Notes: a model not told the origin generated them from the letters alone. 42,502 nt of DNA from an uncultured Selenomonadaceae bacterium (GCA_905236725.1 CAJOCT010000004.1:1-42502); one strand, 5' to 3'. Positions 1 to 8,438 are shown, counted from the first letter of the stretch. Numbers and translations are program-made.

Positions 1-7
1 AATTTTG

Positions 8-922
8 TCAAAGAATTTCGCCGCGCAGAATTTGCAAAATTTTTTTCATGTCTTCGGGCAACGGCGCGATAAAATTCATTTCTTGATTAGTTTTCGGATG
101 AAATAATTTTAATTCGTGAGAATGAAGAGCCTGCCCCTGAATGTCGAAAATATTTTTTCGTGAAGTGTATTTCGTGTCGCCAAGAAGAGGATGACCGATT
201 TCTTTCATGTGAACGCGAATTTGATGAGTTCTGCCCGTTTGAAGTTTACATTCAATGTAAGTAAAATTTTTAAATCGCTCCAAAACTTTAAATTCCGTGA
301 CGGCGGGTTTTCCGTCCGAAGTCACCGCCATTTTTTTTCTGTCGTTTTTGTCTCGACCGATTGCGCCCGTGATAATCCCCGCGTTATCGGAAATTTCTCC
401 GTGAACAATCGCCAGATAAGTCCTCCGCGCAGTCTTATTTTTAATTTGTTCGGCAAGATTTACATGAGCAAAATCATTTTTCGCCGCAACCATAACGCCG
501 GAAGTGTCTTTGTCGAGTCTGTGAACAATTCCCGGTCTTTTAACGCCGTTAATCCCGGATAAATCTTTGCAGTGATATAAAAGTGCGTTGACCAAAGTCC
601 CGCTCTTGACGGTTTCGGCGGGGTGAACAGTCATTCCCCGCGCCTTGTTGATGACGATAATATCCGCGTCTTCGTACAAAATACTCAGCGGCAAATTTTC
701 GGGCAAATATTCAGTCTCAACAGAAATAATTTCTTCGACGGAAATATTTTCTCCGCCGCAAAGTTTGTAACTCGGCTTAAAAATTTTTCCGTCAACTTTT
801 ACAAGCCCGTCGGAAATAATTTTTTGAATGTGAGAGCGCGACCAATCAGAAAATTTTTCGCTTAAAAAAATATCAAGCCGAAAATTTTTTTTACTCGGCT
901 CAACTTGAAAATTTTTTATCAT
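8..922 (-). CDS. rluD: RluD-family 23S rRNA pseudouridine synthase
   Basis: Isomerises uridine to pseudouridine in 23S rRNA (RluA/RluD family; helix 69 is the usual RluD target). The 304-residue protein has an N-terminal S4 RNA-binding domain (about residues 14-60, with RLDIFLSEKF and GLVKVDGK) and a catalytic domain with the signature HRLDKDTSG, whose Asp137 is the catalytic residue. The frame extends 17 codons upstream, but ATG at 922 is preceded by GGGTGA at good spacing and begins the homologous part. The stop lies at the window edge, so downstream operon partners cannot be seen. Exact target assignment (RluD versus another RluA-family member) is inferred. Confidence 0.9.
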   Translation of the reverse strand: MIKNFQVEPSKKNFRLDIFLSEKFSDWSRSHIQKIISDGLVKVDGKIFKPSYKLCGGENISVEEIISVETEYLPENLPLSILYEDADIIVINKARGMTVHPAETVKSGTLVNALLYHCKDLSGINGVKRPGIVHRLDKDTSGVMVAAKNDFAHVNLAEQIKNKTARRTYLAIVHGEISDNAGIITGAIGRDKNDRKKMAVTSDGKPAVTEFKVLERFKNFTYIECKLQTGRTHQIRVHMKEIGHPLLGDTKYTSRKNIFDIQGQALHSHELKLFHPKTNQEMNFIAPLPEDMKKILQILRGEIL

Positions 923-1006
923 AAAATCACCCGAAAAAATTTTTTCGCCCCGACAAAATTTATTCCTGCACAAAAAAATTTTTATTGAAAATTTTCAGAA
1001 AATACC

Positions 1007-1035
1007 TTGACGATTTCACGCAAAAGTTTTAAACT
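1007..1035 (+). promoter_or_regulatory. Sigma-70-type promoter of the lactate dehydrogenase gene
   Basis: TTGACG, a 17-bp spacer and TAAACT lie 66 bp upstream of the ATG. The leader behind it contains a small GGGGT/ACCCC hairpin (1049-1061) followed by a run of seven T (1068-1074). Confidence 0.7.
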
Positions 1036-1100
1036 AATCGACGTTAAGGGGGTGAAACCCCGCGAAGTTTTTTTCAGTTATGTAAGGGAGGAATTATACA

Positions 1101-2060
1101 ATGGGCAATCGCAGAAAAATCGTTGTCGTCGGTACTTCTAACGTCGGTTCGGCAGTCGTCAACAAACTTGCAGATTTCCAGCTCGCTTCGGAAATTGATT
1201 TGATCGATCTTAATCAGGATAAGGCTTGGGGTGAGGCTACCGATTCCAGCCATGCGACCGCTTGCGTTTACAGTACAAATATTAAATTCCGCGCTACCGA
1301 TGACTACAGCGTCTGCAAAGATGCCAATATCGTTATCATTTGCGCAGGTCCGTCGATTCGCCCGGGTGAAACTCCCGACCGCTTGAAACTCGCCGGCACC
1401 AACGCAAAAATCATGAGCTCCGTTTTCGGTCAAATTTCCAAATACACCAAAGACGCGATCATTATTCTCATCACCAACCCGCTCGACGTTGCGACTTATG
1501 TTGTCAGCACTCAATTTGATTATCCGCGCGAAAAGATTTTCGGAACAGGTACAATGCTTGAAACTTATCGTCTCCGCCGTATCCTTGCGAACAAATACGA
1601 AGTCGATCCGAAAAATATCAACGGTTATGTTCTCGGCGAACACGGCAACGCGGCTTTTGTTGCTTGGTCGGCTTGCGGTTGTGCAGGTTTCCCGCTTGAA
1701 AAACTTGATGAATATTTCCATCACACCGCTCCGCTTGACAAAAAAGAAGTCGAGCAGGAACTCATTCAAGTTGCCTATGATGTTATTAACAAAAAAGGCT
1801 ACACCAACACTGGCATTTCAATGTGTGCTGTGCGCTTCGTAAAAAGCGTGCTTTACGACGAACATACTATTCTTCCTTGCTCCGCTGTTATGAACGGCGA
1901 ATACGGAATTTCCAACGTTGCACTCTCAATTCCGCGTATGATTTGTGCGGACGGCGTTATGCGCAATTTTGAAATTCATTTGACTGATGACGAACTCGAA
2001 AAGATGAACAAAGCGGCGCAATCTGTCCGCAGTGCTCTTGACGGTGCAGGCATTAAATAA
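1101..2060 (+). CDS. L-lactate / L-2-hydroxyacid dehydrogenase (LDH superfamily)
   Basis: NAD-dependent reduction of pyruvate or another 2-oxoacid to the L-2-hydroxyacid, cytoplasmic, likely fermentative. The 319-residue protein has a Rossmann motif GTSNVG (11-16), the NPLD turn (126-129), substrate-binding Arg157 and proton-relay His181 in LGEHGN. The specificity loop CAGPSIRPGETPDR is two residues longer than in classical LDH and lacks its Gln102 equivalent. Together with the GEHGN..FVAWS stretch this resembles L-2-hydroxyisocaproate dehydrogenase of lactobacilli (comparison from memory). The residue at the position of catalytic Asp168 reads Glu154. Start is ATG after AGGGAGG. The gene is monocistronic, with a promoter at 1007 and a terminator at 2086. 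Precise substrate is uncertain. Confidence 0.85.
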   Translation: MGNRRKIVVVGTSNVGSAVVNKLADFQLASEIDLIDLNQDKAWGEATDSSHATACVYSTNIKFRATDDYSVCKDANIVIICAGPSIRPGETPDRLKLAGTNAKIMSSVFGQISKYTKDAIIILITNPLDVATYVVSTQFDYPREKIFGTGTMLETYRLRRILANKYEVDPKNINGYVLGEHGNAAFVAWSACGCAGFPLEKLDEYFHHTAPLDKKEVEQELIQVAYDVINKKGYTNTGISMCAVRFVKSVLYDEHTILPCSAVMNGEYGISNVALSIPRMICADGVMRNFEIHLTDDELEKMNKAAQSVRSALDGAGIK

Positions 2061-2085
2061 ATTTGACTGATAAAAATCGGCAATA

Positions 2086-2126
2086 AAAAAATCTCGGTTG
2101 CAGAAATTGTTTCCGAGATTTTTTAT
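2086..2126 (+). terminator. Rho-independent terminator after the dehydrogenase gene
   Basis: AATCTCGG pairs with CCGAGATT across a loop of about 15 nt, followed by a T-rich tail. It separates the dehydrogenase gene from the endonuclease gene. Confidence 0.8.
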
Positions 2127-2144
2127 TTGCTGAAAATTATAATC

Positions 2145-2173
2145 TTGACAACAAAATTCCTCTCTGTTAAGAT
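2145..2173 (+). promoter_or_regulatory. Strong promoter of the GIY-YIG endonuclease gene
   Basis: Consensus TTGACA, a 17-bp spacer and TAAGAT, 47 bp before the ATG. The close match to consensus shows the endonuclease gene is an independent transcription unit. Confidence 0.75.
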
Positions 2174-2219
2174 TTGCACTGTTGAAATAAAACAAAAATC
2201 TCAGAGAGGAGTTTGTATT

Positions 2220-2927
2220 ATGAATGATAGCAAAAAGATTTCTCGTTGTCAAATTACGGGATCGATTTATCTCATTTACTGCAACGTCACAGAAAAATTT
2301 TATGTCGGGCAGACGATTCAAAAAGTTTCGGAGCGTATGGGAAAACATAAAACCGGCGACCAGTACATTGACAAAGAGATTCAAAAAATCGGTTGGGAAG
2401 GCAATTTTGATTATTTTATCCTTGATGAAAATGTTCCGATTGAAAATCTTAACACGTTGGAACAATTTTGGATTAAATTTTTCGACTGCATGCACCCGAA
2501 CGGCTATAATTTGACGAGCGGCGGACAATCGCGCTTTGCTATATCTGATGAACTTCGCGCCAGACGCAGTGAACTTTTTAAAGGCGAAAGAAATCCGAAT
2601 TATGGAAATCATTCGCCGCAATCTGAAGAAATTCGCGCCAAAAAAAGTGCGACTGCGAAAGCCAAAGGAATCAGACCGCCTGTTATGTGCGGTGAAAAAA
2701 ATCCGAATTACGGAAAAAATTTTTCCCCAGAACATCGCGCAAAACTTTCAGCCGCCAAAAAAGGTAAAGCTCCTTGGAATAAAGGCAAAAAATGCCCGCA
2801 CGTTACAGAGGCTAAAACCGGTAAACCGTGTGCGGAAGAAACGAAAATTAAAATTCGCGTCACACTGATTAAAAAAGACATCATAAAAAAAATTTTGACG
2901 GCGTTGATTGAATTTCTTTCGCAATAA
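2220..2927 (+). CDS. GIY-YIG endonuclease with NUMOD3 repeats (homing-type)
   Basis: A 235-residue site-specific DNA endonuclease of the kind carried by phages and mobile introns. The N-terminal GIY-YIG nuclease domain is seen as GSIYLIYCN..KFYVGQT (residues about 11-31). It is followed by two NUMOD3 DNA-binding motifs with the NPNYG signature, then SPEHRAKLSAAKKGK and a basic WNKGKK stretch. The start was set at ATG 2220 behind AGAGAGGAG; the frame is open 31 codons further upstream but that part has no homology-like features and covers the promoter. It stands alone between housekeeping genes with its own promoter and terminator. No intron or intein is visible around it, so it is probably a free-standing mobile nuclease gene. 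Confidence 0.85.
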   Translation: MNDSKKISRCQITGSIYLIYCNVTEKFYVGQTIQKVSERMGKHKTGDQYIDKEIQKIGWEGNFDYFILDENVPIENLNTLEQFWIKFFDCMHPNGYNLTSGGQSRFAISDELRARRSELFKGERNPNYGNHSPQSEEIRAKKSATAKAKGIRPPVMCGEKNPNYGKNFSPEHRAKLSAAKKGKAPWNKGKKCPHVTEAKTGKPCAEETKIKIRVTLIKKDIIKKILTALIEFLSQ

Positions 2928-2974
2928 AAAAATCTCTTGCAAAAAATTTTTTCTCACTGCCGGAGATTTTTTTA
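2925..2974 (+). terminator. Terminator after the GIY-YIG gene
   Basis: AATCTC and GAGATT arms enclose a loop that itself contains an AAAAAATTTTTT palindrome, followed by a run of T. The same AATCTC/GAGATT arms occur in other terminators of this window. Confidence 0.65.
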
Positions 2975-3018
2975 CGAAAATATTTTTGAGCCAACACGAC
3001 ATTATCTAAAAATTTTGC

Positions 3019-3047
3019 TTGTCTTTTTGGTTTTGACAAAGTAAAAT
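3019..3047 (+). promoter_or_regulatory. Promoter of htrA-rlmH
   Basis: TTGTCT, a 17-bp spacer and TAAAAT, ending 18 bp before the htrA start codon. A short leader with GAGGTG as the ribosome-binding site follows. Confidence 0.6.
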
Positions 3048-3065
3048 TGGCGACGAGGTGAAAAA

Positions 3066-4172
3066 ATGAAATCCGGAAAATTTACAAAATTGTTTTTCGC
3101 GGCGACGCTGTGTACCGCGCTTTTGTTCAGCGGTTGCGAAAAAAATATCGACGAATCTCCCGACGGCGCGAAGGCTATAAAAACTTCCGCCGAAGCCGCC
3201 GTCAATTCTTCGGCAAAGTCTTCTGACGCAAGAAATACCCCGGCGGTTCGAGTGGCAAAATCCGTCGGGCCTGCGGTGGTCGGCATTACGAACAAAGCCG
3301 TTGCGCGGGACTTTTTTAACAGAACTTTCGAGACTGAAGGCGTGGGTTCCGGCGTTATTTTTCGCAAGGACGGTTACATTGTCACGAATAACCACGTCAT
3401 TTCCGGCGCGAAGGAGTTAATAGTTTCTCTTTCTGACGGAAACAGTTTGACGGGCGAACTTGTCGGCGCGGACGAAATGACTGACATTGCCGTCGTAAAA
3501 GTCAACGCGAAAGATTTACCCGTTGCAAAGTTCGGAAATTCCGATGATGTTATGGTCGGCGAACCTGCGATAGCTATCGGCAATCCGATGGGCTTGGAGT
3601 TTCAAGGCTCTGTCACGGTCGGAGTTATCAGCGCGTTAAACAGAACTCTTGAACTTAACGACAGGCGCGTAAAACTTTTGCAGACCGACGCGGCGATAAG
3701 TCCCGGCAATTCCGGCGGCGCACTCGTCAACGCTGACGGCGAAATTATCGGCATCAACAGCGCGAAACTTGCAACGAACGGCGTTGAGGGAATGGGTTTT
3801 GCAATCCCGATTAACACCGTGCAAGCCGTTATTGATGAGCTTATGGAAAAAGGTTACGTGGCGCGGCCTTATCTCGGCGTGACGATTTTTGACAAGCAGA
3901 CCGCCGCTCGTTACGGATATTCTTTGAGCATTGAGCGCGGCGTTTATGTCTTTCAAGTCGAAATCGGCGGACCTGCGGACAAGGCGGGACTTCAGCGCGG
4001 CGATATTTTGTTAAGCATCGACGACAAGGAAGTTAATTCCGTCACCGAAGTAAGAAACGACATTGCGGCGCGAAAAGTCGGCGATAAAATTAAAATAAAA
4101 TTTGACCGCGACGGCAAAGAAAGCACGATTGAAGCCGAACTCCGCGAAGTTCCGCAACCCGGCAATCAATAA
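3066..4172 (+). CDS. htrA: HtrA/DegP-type serine protease, lipoprotein
   Basis: Envelope quality-control protease that degrades misfolded exported proteins. The 368-residue protein starts with a lipoprotein signal (lipobox LFSGC, lipidated Cys24) and a Ser/Ala-rich linker. The trypsin-like domain follows with the triad His110 (VTNNHV), Asp140 (MTDIAVV) and Ser216 (SPGNSGGAL). One PDZ domain lies at about 268-360. A lipid anchor instead of the more common N-terminal membrane helix is a modest variation. The stop codon overlaps the rlmH start by one base (TAATG), so the two are translationally coupled; htrA next to rlmH is a common Firmicutes arrangement. Confidence 0.93.
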   Translation: MKSGKFTKLFFAATLCTALLFSGCEKNIDESPDGAKAIKTSAEAAVNSSAKSSDARNTPAVRVAKSVGPAVVGITNKAVARDFFNRTFETEGVGSGVIFRKDGYIVTNNHVISGAKELIVSLSDGNSLTGELVGADEMTDIAVVKVNAKDLPVAKFGNSDDVMVGEPAIAIGNPMGLEFQGSVTVGVISALNRTLELNDRRVKLLQTDAAISPGNSGGALVNADGEIIGINSAKLATNGVEGMGFAIPINTVQAVIDELMEKGYVARPYLGVTIFDKQTAARYGYSLSIERGVYVFQVEIGGPADKAGLQRGDILLSIDDKEVNSVTEVRNDIAARKVGDKIKIKFDRDGKESTIEAELREVPQPGNQ

Positions 4173-4618
4173 TGAAAATTACGATAGTTGCAATCGGTAA
4201 ACTTAAAGAAAAATTTTTGGTCGAAGGTGTCGAGGAATATCTCAAACGCCTTCGACTTTTTTCTAAAATCGAAATTCGCGAAATTCCCGAGTGCAGAACG
4301 ATCGACGAAGAGGGCAAAAAAATTTTGGCGCAAATCCCGAAAGATTCTTTTGTTTTTGTCCTTGACGTTGCGGGAAATCCGATTACTTCCGAAAATTTTG
4401 CAAAAAAAATTTCCGATCTGAACTTGCGCGGAATCAGCAATTTGACTTTTGTAATCGGCGGCGCGTTCGGTTTGAGCGAAGAAGTCAAAAAAATTTCCGA
4501 TTTTCGTATGAGTTTGTCAGAAATGACTTTTACTCACCAAATGGCGCGACTTATTCTTCTGGAACAAATTTATCGGGCGTTCAAAATAAATCGCGGCGAA
4601 CCTTACCATAAAATTTAA
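4172..4618 (+). CDS. rlmH: 23S rRNA pseudouridine-1915 N3-methyltransferase RlmH
   Basis: SPOUT-class methyltransferase that methylates pseudouridine 1915 in helix 69 of 23S rRNA using S-adenosylmethionine. At 148 residues it is slightly shorter than the typical 155-159. Visible family motifs are LDVAGNPITSE (substrate-side strand), the FVIGGAFGL knot loop that binds SAM, and the C-terminal end MARLILLEQIYRAFKI..GEPYHK. The start overlaps the htrA stop by one base and no separate promoter is needed. A terminator follows directly. Interestingly, the RluD-type enzyme at the start of the window would make the pseudouridine that this enzyme modifies. Confidence 0.95.
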   Translation: MKITIVAIGKLKEKFLVEGVEEYLKRLRLFSKIEIREIPECRTIDEEGKKILAQIPKDSFVFVLDVAGNPITSENFAKKISDLNLRGISNLTFVIGGAFGLSEEVKKISDFRMSLSEMTFTHQMARLILLEQIYRAFKINRGEPYHKI

Positions 4619-4619
4619 A

Positions 4620-4653
4620 AATCCCTTCAAAAATTTTGTAAGGGATTTTTTTT
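4620..4653 (+). terminator. Terminator of htrA-rlmH
   Basis: AATCCCTT pairs with AAGGGATT around a 12-nt loop and is followed by an uninterrupted run of T. Confidence 0.8.
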
Positions 4654-4680
4654 GCCGAAAAATTTTTTGAAGGTTATAAA
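4652..4680 (+). promoter_or_regulatory. Probable promoter of the chemoreceptor gene
   Basis: TTGCCG, a 17-bp spacer and TATAAA, starting inside the T tract of the preceding terminator. Confidence 0.5.
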
Positions 4681-4737
4681 ATTTTTTTCAAGAAATAAAG
4701 GAAAAATTTTTGACTTCGGCGAGTGGAGATGATTTTT

Positions 4738-6423
4738 GTGAGTTTGCAAAAAAAAGCGGTTGTTTACTTCAACTTCGCGGTGATTGCGGCGTGTATTTTA
4801 ATCGGCGTTTTGGGTTACAGGAGTGCGGCGAACGGTTTTGCCGTCTCCCTGCAGATGAAAGCCCATTCAAACGTTAAATCCGTCGCGGAAATTATCAACG
4901 AACGATACCCCGGCGAATGGAACATCACGAATAGCCAACTTTACAAGGGCGAAACTCTTATGAACGGCAACGAACCGATTGTGGATTTTTTGAGCGAAAT
5001 TTGCGAAGGTCACGTTACAATTTTTCAGAATGACACGCGAGTTGCAACGACCGTTAAAAATGAACACGGTCAACGCTCGACGGGAACTAAGGCTTCGGAA
5101 AAAATTATTTCGGAAGTTTTGACGGCGGGAAATTTTTTCAGCGGTACGGCGGAAGTTGTCGGCGAGCCTTACGAATGTTCTTACTTGCCGATTAAAGACG
5201 GCGGCGGAAAAATTATCGGAATGCTTTTTGTCGGATTGCCCGATAAATCTCTTGACCACATTCAAAACGATTTTATTTTTTCGACAGTCGCAGTAATTTT
5301 TTTGATAATTCTCGTCACGGGTTTTATTTCTTGGCGAGTCGTCGGAAAAACTTTGTCTCCGCTCTCTCGTATAATAAAAGTTGCTGACGATATTGCAAAA
5401 GGAAATTTGCGCGGGGAAAATTTGTCGGCTGACACGAAAGACGAAATCGGCAGGCTGTCTTCGAGTATAAACGGAATGAAATCGGAATTGCGCACGCTGA
5501 TAAATAATGTTTTGGAAATCGCTGAAAAAGTTGCCGCCTCTTCTCATGAACTCACCTTTAACACTTCACAGGCAAGCGAAATGGTTAATCAAGTCGCGCA
5601 GAACGCTTCCGAAATGAATGACGGTGCGGTAAAACAAACTCGTACCATCAACGACTTGCAGAACGTTGTCGATAATATGCGCTCGACAATGCACGAACTC
5701 CATGCAAGTGCGCGAGAAATGGGGTTCGTTGCGAAAATCAGCCAAGAGAAGGCGGCAACCGGTAAGGAGAAAGTTGACTTTTCAATCGAACAGATAAAAA
5801 ATATCGCGCAGAAATCTCACGAATCGGCGCAAGTCGTTGACAATCTCGGCAAACGTTCAAAAGAAATTGAAACCATCGTCGATACAATTTCAGATATTGC
5901 CGCGCAGACGAATTTGCTTGCGTTAAATGCGGCGATCGAGGCGGCTCGCGCAGGAGAGGCGGGCAGAGGTTTTGCAGTCGTTGCCGATGAAGTTCGTAAA
6001 CTCGCCGAACAATCCGCAACCGCCGCGCAAAATATTACCGAACTGATTCAAAAAATTTTGGACGATACAACTTCTGCGATTGAGTCAATGAAACTCGGCA
6101 CGGCAAGCGTTGAGGAAGGTGCGGCATCGGTTGCGGCGACGGGTGAGGCATTTGCGGCAATCGAAGAGCAGGTTGACAACTTGAACAAAAATATTCAGCA
6201 GTCGATTGATTTTATTGAGTCCGTCAACACTGCAAGCCATCAAATTTCCGACGCAATGTCAACTCTTCAAGAAATCAGCAAAATTTCTGCGGATGAAGTT
6301 CAAAGCGTCACCGCCGCCACTGAAGAAGAAACCGCCGCAATTCAAGAAATTTCGGAATCGGGACAACAACTTTCAGACTTGGCGCAAGAAATGCATAACG
6401 AAGTTCAGAAATTTCAAATTTAG
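4738..6423 (+). CDS. Methyl-accepting chemotaxis protein with Cache-type sensor
   Basis: Transmembrane chemoreceptor that controls CheA. The 561-residue protein has TM1 at about 6-27, then an extracytoplasmic single-Cache domain (sCache_3-like: the pattern [28 protein letters not shown]). TM2 lies at about 180-201, followed by a HAMP domain and a long cytoplasmic coiled coil. The signalling tip is present ([38 protein letters not shown]). GTG at 4738 was chosen because GGAG lies 9 nt upstream; GTG 4723 and ATG 4729 lie in or before this site. The ligand is unknown. No other chemotaxis genes are in the window. Confidence 0.92.
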   Translation: MSLQKKAVVYFNFAVIAACILIGVLGYRSAANGFAVSLQMKAHSNVKSVAEIINERYPGEWNITNSQLYKGETLMNGNEPIVDFLSEICEGHVTIFQNDTRVATTVKNEHGQRSTGTKASEKIISEVLTAGNFFSGTAEVVGEPYECSYLPIKDGGGKIIGMLFVGLPDKSLDHIQNDFIFSTVAVIFLIILVTGFISWRVVGKTLSPLSRIIKVADDIAKGNLRGENLSADTKDEIGRLSSSINGMKSELRTLINNVLEIAEKVAASSHELTFNTSQASEMVNQVAQNASEMNDGAVKQTRTINDLQNVVDNMRSTMHELHASAREMGFVAKISQEKAATGKEKVDFSIEQIKNIAQKSHESAQVVDNLGKRSKEIETIVDTISDIAAQTNLLALNAAIEAARAGEAGRGFAVVADEVRKLAEQSATAAQNITELIQKILDDTTSAIESMKLGTASVEEGAASVAATGEAFAAIEEQVDNLNKNIQQSIDFIESVNTASHQISDAMSTLQEISKISADEVQSVTAATEEETAAIQEISESGQQLSDLAQEMHNEVQKFQI

Positions 6424-6451
6424 TGGATAGTGGACAGTGGATAGTGGACAG
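6421..6451 (+). repeat. Four-unit heptamer tandem repeat at the end of the chemoreceptor gene
   Basis: Alternating heptamers GTGGATA / GTGGACA / GTGGATA / GTGGACA run from 6423 to 6450. The last base of the chemoreceptor stop codon TAG is the first base of the array. Similar short repeats abut stop codons at 18354 and 23997. Confidence 0.85.
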
Positions 6452-6477
6452 GGAATGGAATTTTTCACGCATCTATC

Positions 6478-7956
6478 TTAGCCGAAAAATTTATTTAAAG
6501 TTTCTTCATCGGATTTTTTCCCGAAATATGAGCCGATTAAAAATAAAATCAGTGAACAGGTTATCCCGATTGTTATTTGATGCAGATTCAAAATTTTAAA
6601 TCCCGCCGCTTGAGTCGCACAATAAATTATCGTTCCGCCGACCATTGAAAGTTGTGCGCCGAATTTATTTGCGCCTTTCCAAAAAAGTCCGAGTAAAAGC
6701 GTCCAGAAAAAAGCCGTCTCCAGCCCGCCGAATGCAAACATATTTATCAGCCAAATTAAACTTGGCGGCGTCAATGCGATTATAAAAACCGTTCCGCCGA
6801 TTACCGCAGTTGTCATCATCGATAAAATTCTTAACTTGGAAGTTTCGACAGGTTGAGAATTTTTTTCTTTGTAATGCAAGTAAACATCTTTGACAATCGC
6901 ACTCGACGCAACAATTAAAAGTCCCGAAATTGTCGAAATTGACGCGGCAAGCGGTCCGATTATCGCAAGTCCGACCAATTCTTTCGGCATAACCGTTACA
7001 ATCGTCGTTGGGATAATGTTATCGACTCCGCCGTAATCCGCAGGACTGCCGGGCAAAACTCCATGCGCCAAAATCCCCGTGAAATTTATTCCGATATTCA
7101 TAAAACCGACGACAACCGTTCCGATTAACATCGCGTCGTGAAGTCCGTGAGTGTCTTTGTAAGAAATTCCGCGAACGACGGATTGAGGCAGGGCGATTGT
7201 GCAAATTCCGACCAAAAGCCATTGCGTGAAATAAATCGTCCACGGCATATTCCCGAAACTGAACGGTTCCAACATTTCGGGATTATTTTTTTCAATCGTC
7301 AGCATAATATTTTCATAACCGCCGCCCGCGTCCAAAACATATTTCAGAAGCAGAACAATTCCCGCCATCATAATCAGCGCACAACAAGTATCCGTCAAAG
7401 CAACCGCGCGAAATCCGCCGATAGAAGTGTAAATTACGACGACAAGCCCGAATAAAATTAAACCGGTCTCGTAACTGTAACCCGTCACCGCAGAAAATAA
7501 TTTTGCGCCGCCGACAAATTGCGCCGTCATCGTCCCGCAAAAAAATAAAACTATCACGAATGCGGAAATTGCCGCGAGAAAATCCGATTTAAATCTTTCT
7601 CGAATTATATCAACAACCGTCACCGCGTTAAATTTTCTTGCCAGGAGTGCAACTCTTTTTCCGAAAATTCCCAGCACCAAAAAAATCGCCGTCACTTGAA
7701 CGACTGCCATATAAATCCAGCCGAAGCCGACTTGATAAGCCATTCCCGGACCGCCGACGAAACTTGAAACAGAGCTGTACGTCGCAACCGTCGTCATCGC
7801 CAAAACAAATCCGCCGAGTTCGCGATTGCCGATAAAATAACTGCCGACAAAATTTTTTCCCGCCTGTTTGTGACGTACAAAAATACTTATTCCGACCATA
7901 ACCGCCATGAAAAAAATCAGCGGCAAAAGTGCGGACAAACTTCCTTGCTCACTCAT
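6478..7956 (-). CDS. panF: Sodium/pantothenate symporter
   Basis: Sodium-driven uptake of pantothenate, the vitamin precursor of coenzyme A, in the cytoplasmic membrane. The 492-residue protein belongs to the sodium:solute symporter family. It shares PanF-like landmarks: ATYSSVSSFVGGPG near the N-terminus, LARKFNAVTVVD, GGFRAVALTD, RGISYKD and LNMFAFGGLE-like IWLINMFAFGGLE near the C-terminus, with about 12-13 hydrophobic helices. ATG 7956 follows GGTGA and overlaps the yhdT stop by 8 bp, so the genes are coupled. The yhdT-panF pair is the same as in enterobacteria, which supports the substrate assignment. Confidence 0.88.
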   Translation of the reverse strand: MSEQGSLSALLPLIFFMAVMVGISIFVRHKQAGKNFVGSYFIGNRELGGFVLAMTTVATYSSVSSFVGGPGMAYQVGFGWIYMAVVQVTAIFLVLGIFGKRVALLARKFNAVTVVDIIRERFKSDFLAAISAFVIVLFFCGTMTAQFVGGAKLFSAVTGYSYETGLILFGLVVVIYTSIGGFRAVALTDTCCALIMMAGIVLLLKYVLDAGGGYENIMLTIEKNNPEMLEPFSFGNMPWTIYFTQWLLVGICTIALPQSVVRGISYKDTHGLHDAMLIGTVVVGFMNIGINFTGILAHGVLPGSPADYGGVDNIIPTTIVTVMPKELVGLAIIGPLAASISTISGLLIVASSAIVKDVYLHYKEKNSQPVETSKLRILSMMTTAVIGGTVFIIALTPPSLIWLINMFAFGGLETAFFWTLLLGLFWKGANKFGAQLSMVGGTIIYCATQAAGFKILNLHQITIGITCSLILFLIGSYFGKKSDEETLNKFFG

Positions 7957-8212
7957 TTTTTTCACCGCCCAGATCAATATTTTTGAAAAGTTTTTTACTC
8001 AAAATAAAACTAATCAGAATCGCGAAAATCCAAACGCCGATTGAGCCGAGAAAAGCCCACAAAGGCAGATGAAAAATTTTCACGTCGAGCGAAGAAGTCC
8101 CGAAACCCGCAATCAGCCAAAAAATAATCAGCCCGACAAGCGCAAGTCCCGTAAAAATTGCCTCACGTCTCACCAGACTGAATTTTTCCGCGTCAGTCAA
8201 AAATTTTTTCAT
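7949..8212 (-). CDS. yhdT: YhdT/DUF997 small membrane protein
   Basis: An 87-residue membrane protein with two hydrophobic helices (about 20-38 and 52-71), characteristic of the DUF997/YhdT family found immediately upstream of panF in many bacteria. Its biochemical role is not known; by position it is a partner or accessory of the pantothenate symporter. It starts at an ATG with a strong AGGAG site and overlaps panF at its 3' end. Confidence 0.85.
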   Translation of the reverse strand: MKKFLTDAEKFSLVRREAIFTGLALVGLIIFWLIAGFGTSSLDVKIFHLPLWAFLGSIGVWIFAILISFILSKKLFKNIDLGGEKNE

Positions 8213-8258
8213 TAAAACTTTCCTCCCGTCTTGTTCGTTAAAGATACAAGCTGTGAAA

Positions 8259-8329
8259 TAAAAAAATGCGAGTTAAAAATTTTTTTCGCGCATAACGTCT
8301 GAAGTACGTTTGCAAAATTTTTAACTCGC
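8259..8329 (-). promoter_or_regulatory. Hairpin leader with terminator-like tail upstream of yhdT-panF
   Basis: A perfect 16-bp inverted repeat (arms 8314-8329 and 8268-8283, beginning GCGAGTTA and ending TAACTCGC) lies on the minus strand, with a second stem AACGT/ACGTT inside its loop. The outer arm is followed by ATTTTTTTATTT. It sits directly behind a promoter (8332-8360) and 47 bp before yhdT. It can act as a leader attenuator or yield a short RNA; which one is not decided by the sequence. Confidence 0.5.
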
Positions 8330-8331
8330 GT

Positions 8332-8360
8332 ATTATAGAGAAAATTTTTATTGCTGTAAA
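8332..8360 (-). promoter_or_regulatory. Promoter of the yhdT-panF leader
   Basis: On the minus strand TTTACA, a 17-bp spacer and TATAAT. Transcription would begin within the first bases of the inverted repeat at 8329. Confidence 0.6.
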
Positions 8361-8410
8361 TTGTTGCGAAAAATTTTTTATGAAAAAAATCCTCCCGAAA
8401 AAAGTCATTA

Positions 8411-8438
8411 TAAAAGCCCCGCAAAAACCTGCAGGGCG
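8411..8438 (-). terminator. Terminator of tRNA-Thr
   Basis: On the minus strand GCCCTGCA pairs with TGCGGGGC (one G-T pair), followed by TTTTAT, 12 bp behind the tRNA 3' end. Confidence 0.7.

Noticed and set aside
984-997. TTGAAAATTTTCAG as a Rex-type operator of the dehydrogenase gene
   Set aside because: The half sites lack the TTGTGA/TCACAA character, and AAAATTTT palindromes are everywhere in this genome.
1074-1769. 231-codon minus-strand open frame
   Set aside because: Antisense shadow of the dehydrogenase gene, without a recognisable domain.
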